A DNA stretch of 14,968 nucleotides from the NCBI GenBank assembly GCA_002284615.2, contig MU069781.1:261719-276686 (forward strand), read 5' to 3'. Below are positions 14,395-14,968 of this stretch, one piece after another. This DNA comes from Dunaliella salina (Eukaryota; Chlorophyta; Chlorophyceae; Chlamydomonadales; Dunaliellaceae). The position numbers and the translations under genes are program-made. Numbering within the stretch: the stretch's first letter is position 1; every line of letters starts with the position of its first letter. The notes beneath the pieces are model-generated. The model worked only from the letters and a program-made list of their open reading frames with translations, had not been told where the DNA came from and made no database searches.

Positions 14395-14968
14395 ATGTAT
14401 ACCAATCGATAGCTCTCGAGCTCAGGGTTCCAAATATATTGTTTTCATTTGGATTGGCAGTTGCTGTCCAAAAGTTACACTAACTCTTCCCTCCTGAGCG
14501 CAGCCTTGCATAATTCTCGCATGACAATTTGTTCAAAGCTGTAATGCACCTTTTTGACAGATGCAACAAGGAGCAGCTCCATTAATGCAAGTCTCTGCAG
14601 TTCCCTACATGAAGAGCGTTGCGTTTGGTATCATCTTAGATGAAAGAAGAGTATGAATGCGAGCACGAAAGCAGCGTCTTGTCCAACGTTCTGCTGACAA
14701 GTCAAATGAAGTTTGACGAACCGCTGATATCATGCAGGCATTCATGCACTTGTCCTGCATTGATGATTCAAGTCACAACAATACGCAATGATAAGTCTTT
14801 CATGGAAGGTGAAATGCTAATTGCCGGTGCATTATTTACAAAAATTGCAGCACATATCTGGTGACCAAAGACAGACAGCTTTGAGCATATTTTGAGTTAG
14901 CTGAAGGTCTGCATCCTGACGACAAACAAGCTTGAGAAGTTTGGATCAGGACGCCTGTGGCGTGCGTG
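14395..14968. other. Stretch without recognised gene
   Basis: Lower GC than the rest and no convincing frame. The plus frame 14640-14864 (74 codons) has no recognised motif and ordinary background composition. Confidence 0.4.

Noticed and set aside
14640..14864. 74-codon plus-strand frame near the window end
   Set aside because: No motif, no splice or start context, background composition.

Overview
This is a eukaryotic nuclear window, most likely from a repeat-rich chlorophyte (green algal) genome. The evidence is GT..AG (and one possible GC..AG) intron boundaries, GC-rich codon use in the few convincing exons against a mid-GC background, TGTAA elements downstream of two predicted stop codons (the usual polyadenylation signal of Chlamydomonadales-type algae), many microsatellites, and a LINE family with a ribonuclease H domain and a C-terminal zinc-knuckle/endonuclease-like region. 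A Dunaliella- or Haematococcus-like alga is only a guess. I see no operons, tRNA, rRNA, CRISPR array or prokaryotic gene.

Layout. 1-1940 is a graveyard of one LINE family: a tail fragment, a short 3' copy inserted right behind it, an opposite-strand fragment encoding ribonuclease H, two reverse-oriented tails, and an internally deleted copy. 1940-2790 holds the best host gene candidate, a minus-strand 112-codon ORF (2347-2685) of unknown function with a TGTAA downstream. 2790-4400 has microsatellite and weak ORFs of both strands. 4410-6030 carries two copies in opposite orientation of an unidentified dispersed repeat (here called repeat R), one fused to another LINE 3' end. 6324-7486 is a complete non-autonomous DNA transposon of PIF/Harbinger type (27 of 30 matching inverted ends, TTA duplications) that contains a two-exon ORF. 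8291-8943 is a 5'-truncated LINE with an 8-bp target duplication. 9590-10600 has a candidate exon, a long foldback and a LINE relic. 10688-10979 is another 5'-truncated LINE with a 9-bp duplication. 11600-13270 contains candidate minus-strand exons, the best being a 3'-terminal exon at 12641-12767. 13840-14400 is a third copy of repeat R, with a miRNA-precursor-like hairpin that its sibling copy lacks.

How it fits together. Most of the window is transposon-derived. The LINE copies are dead on arrival (5'-truncated) and would depend on a full-length copy elsewhere; the Harbinger-like element would depend on a transposase elsewhere. The most interesting material is the three independent foldback hairpins, the shared 5' end point of two LINE copies, the conserved 3'-UTR stem-loop of that LINE, and the unidentified repeat R, whose reading frame can be recognised in three decayed copies.
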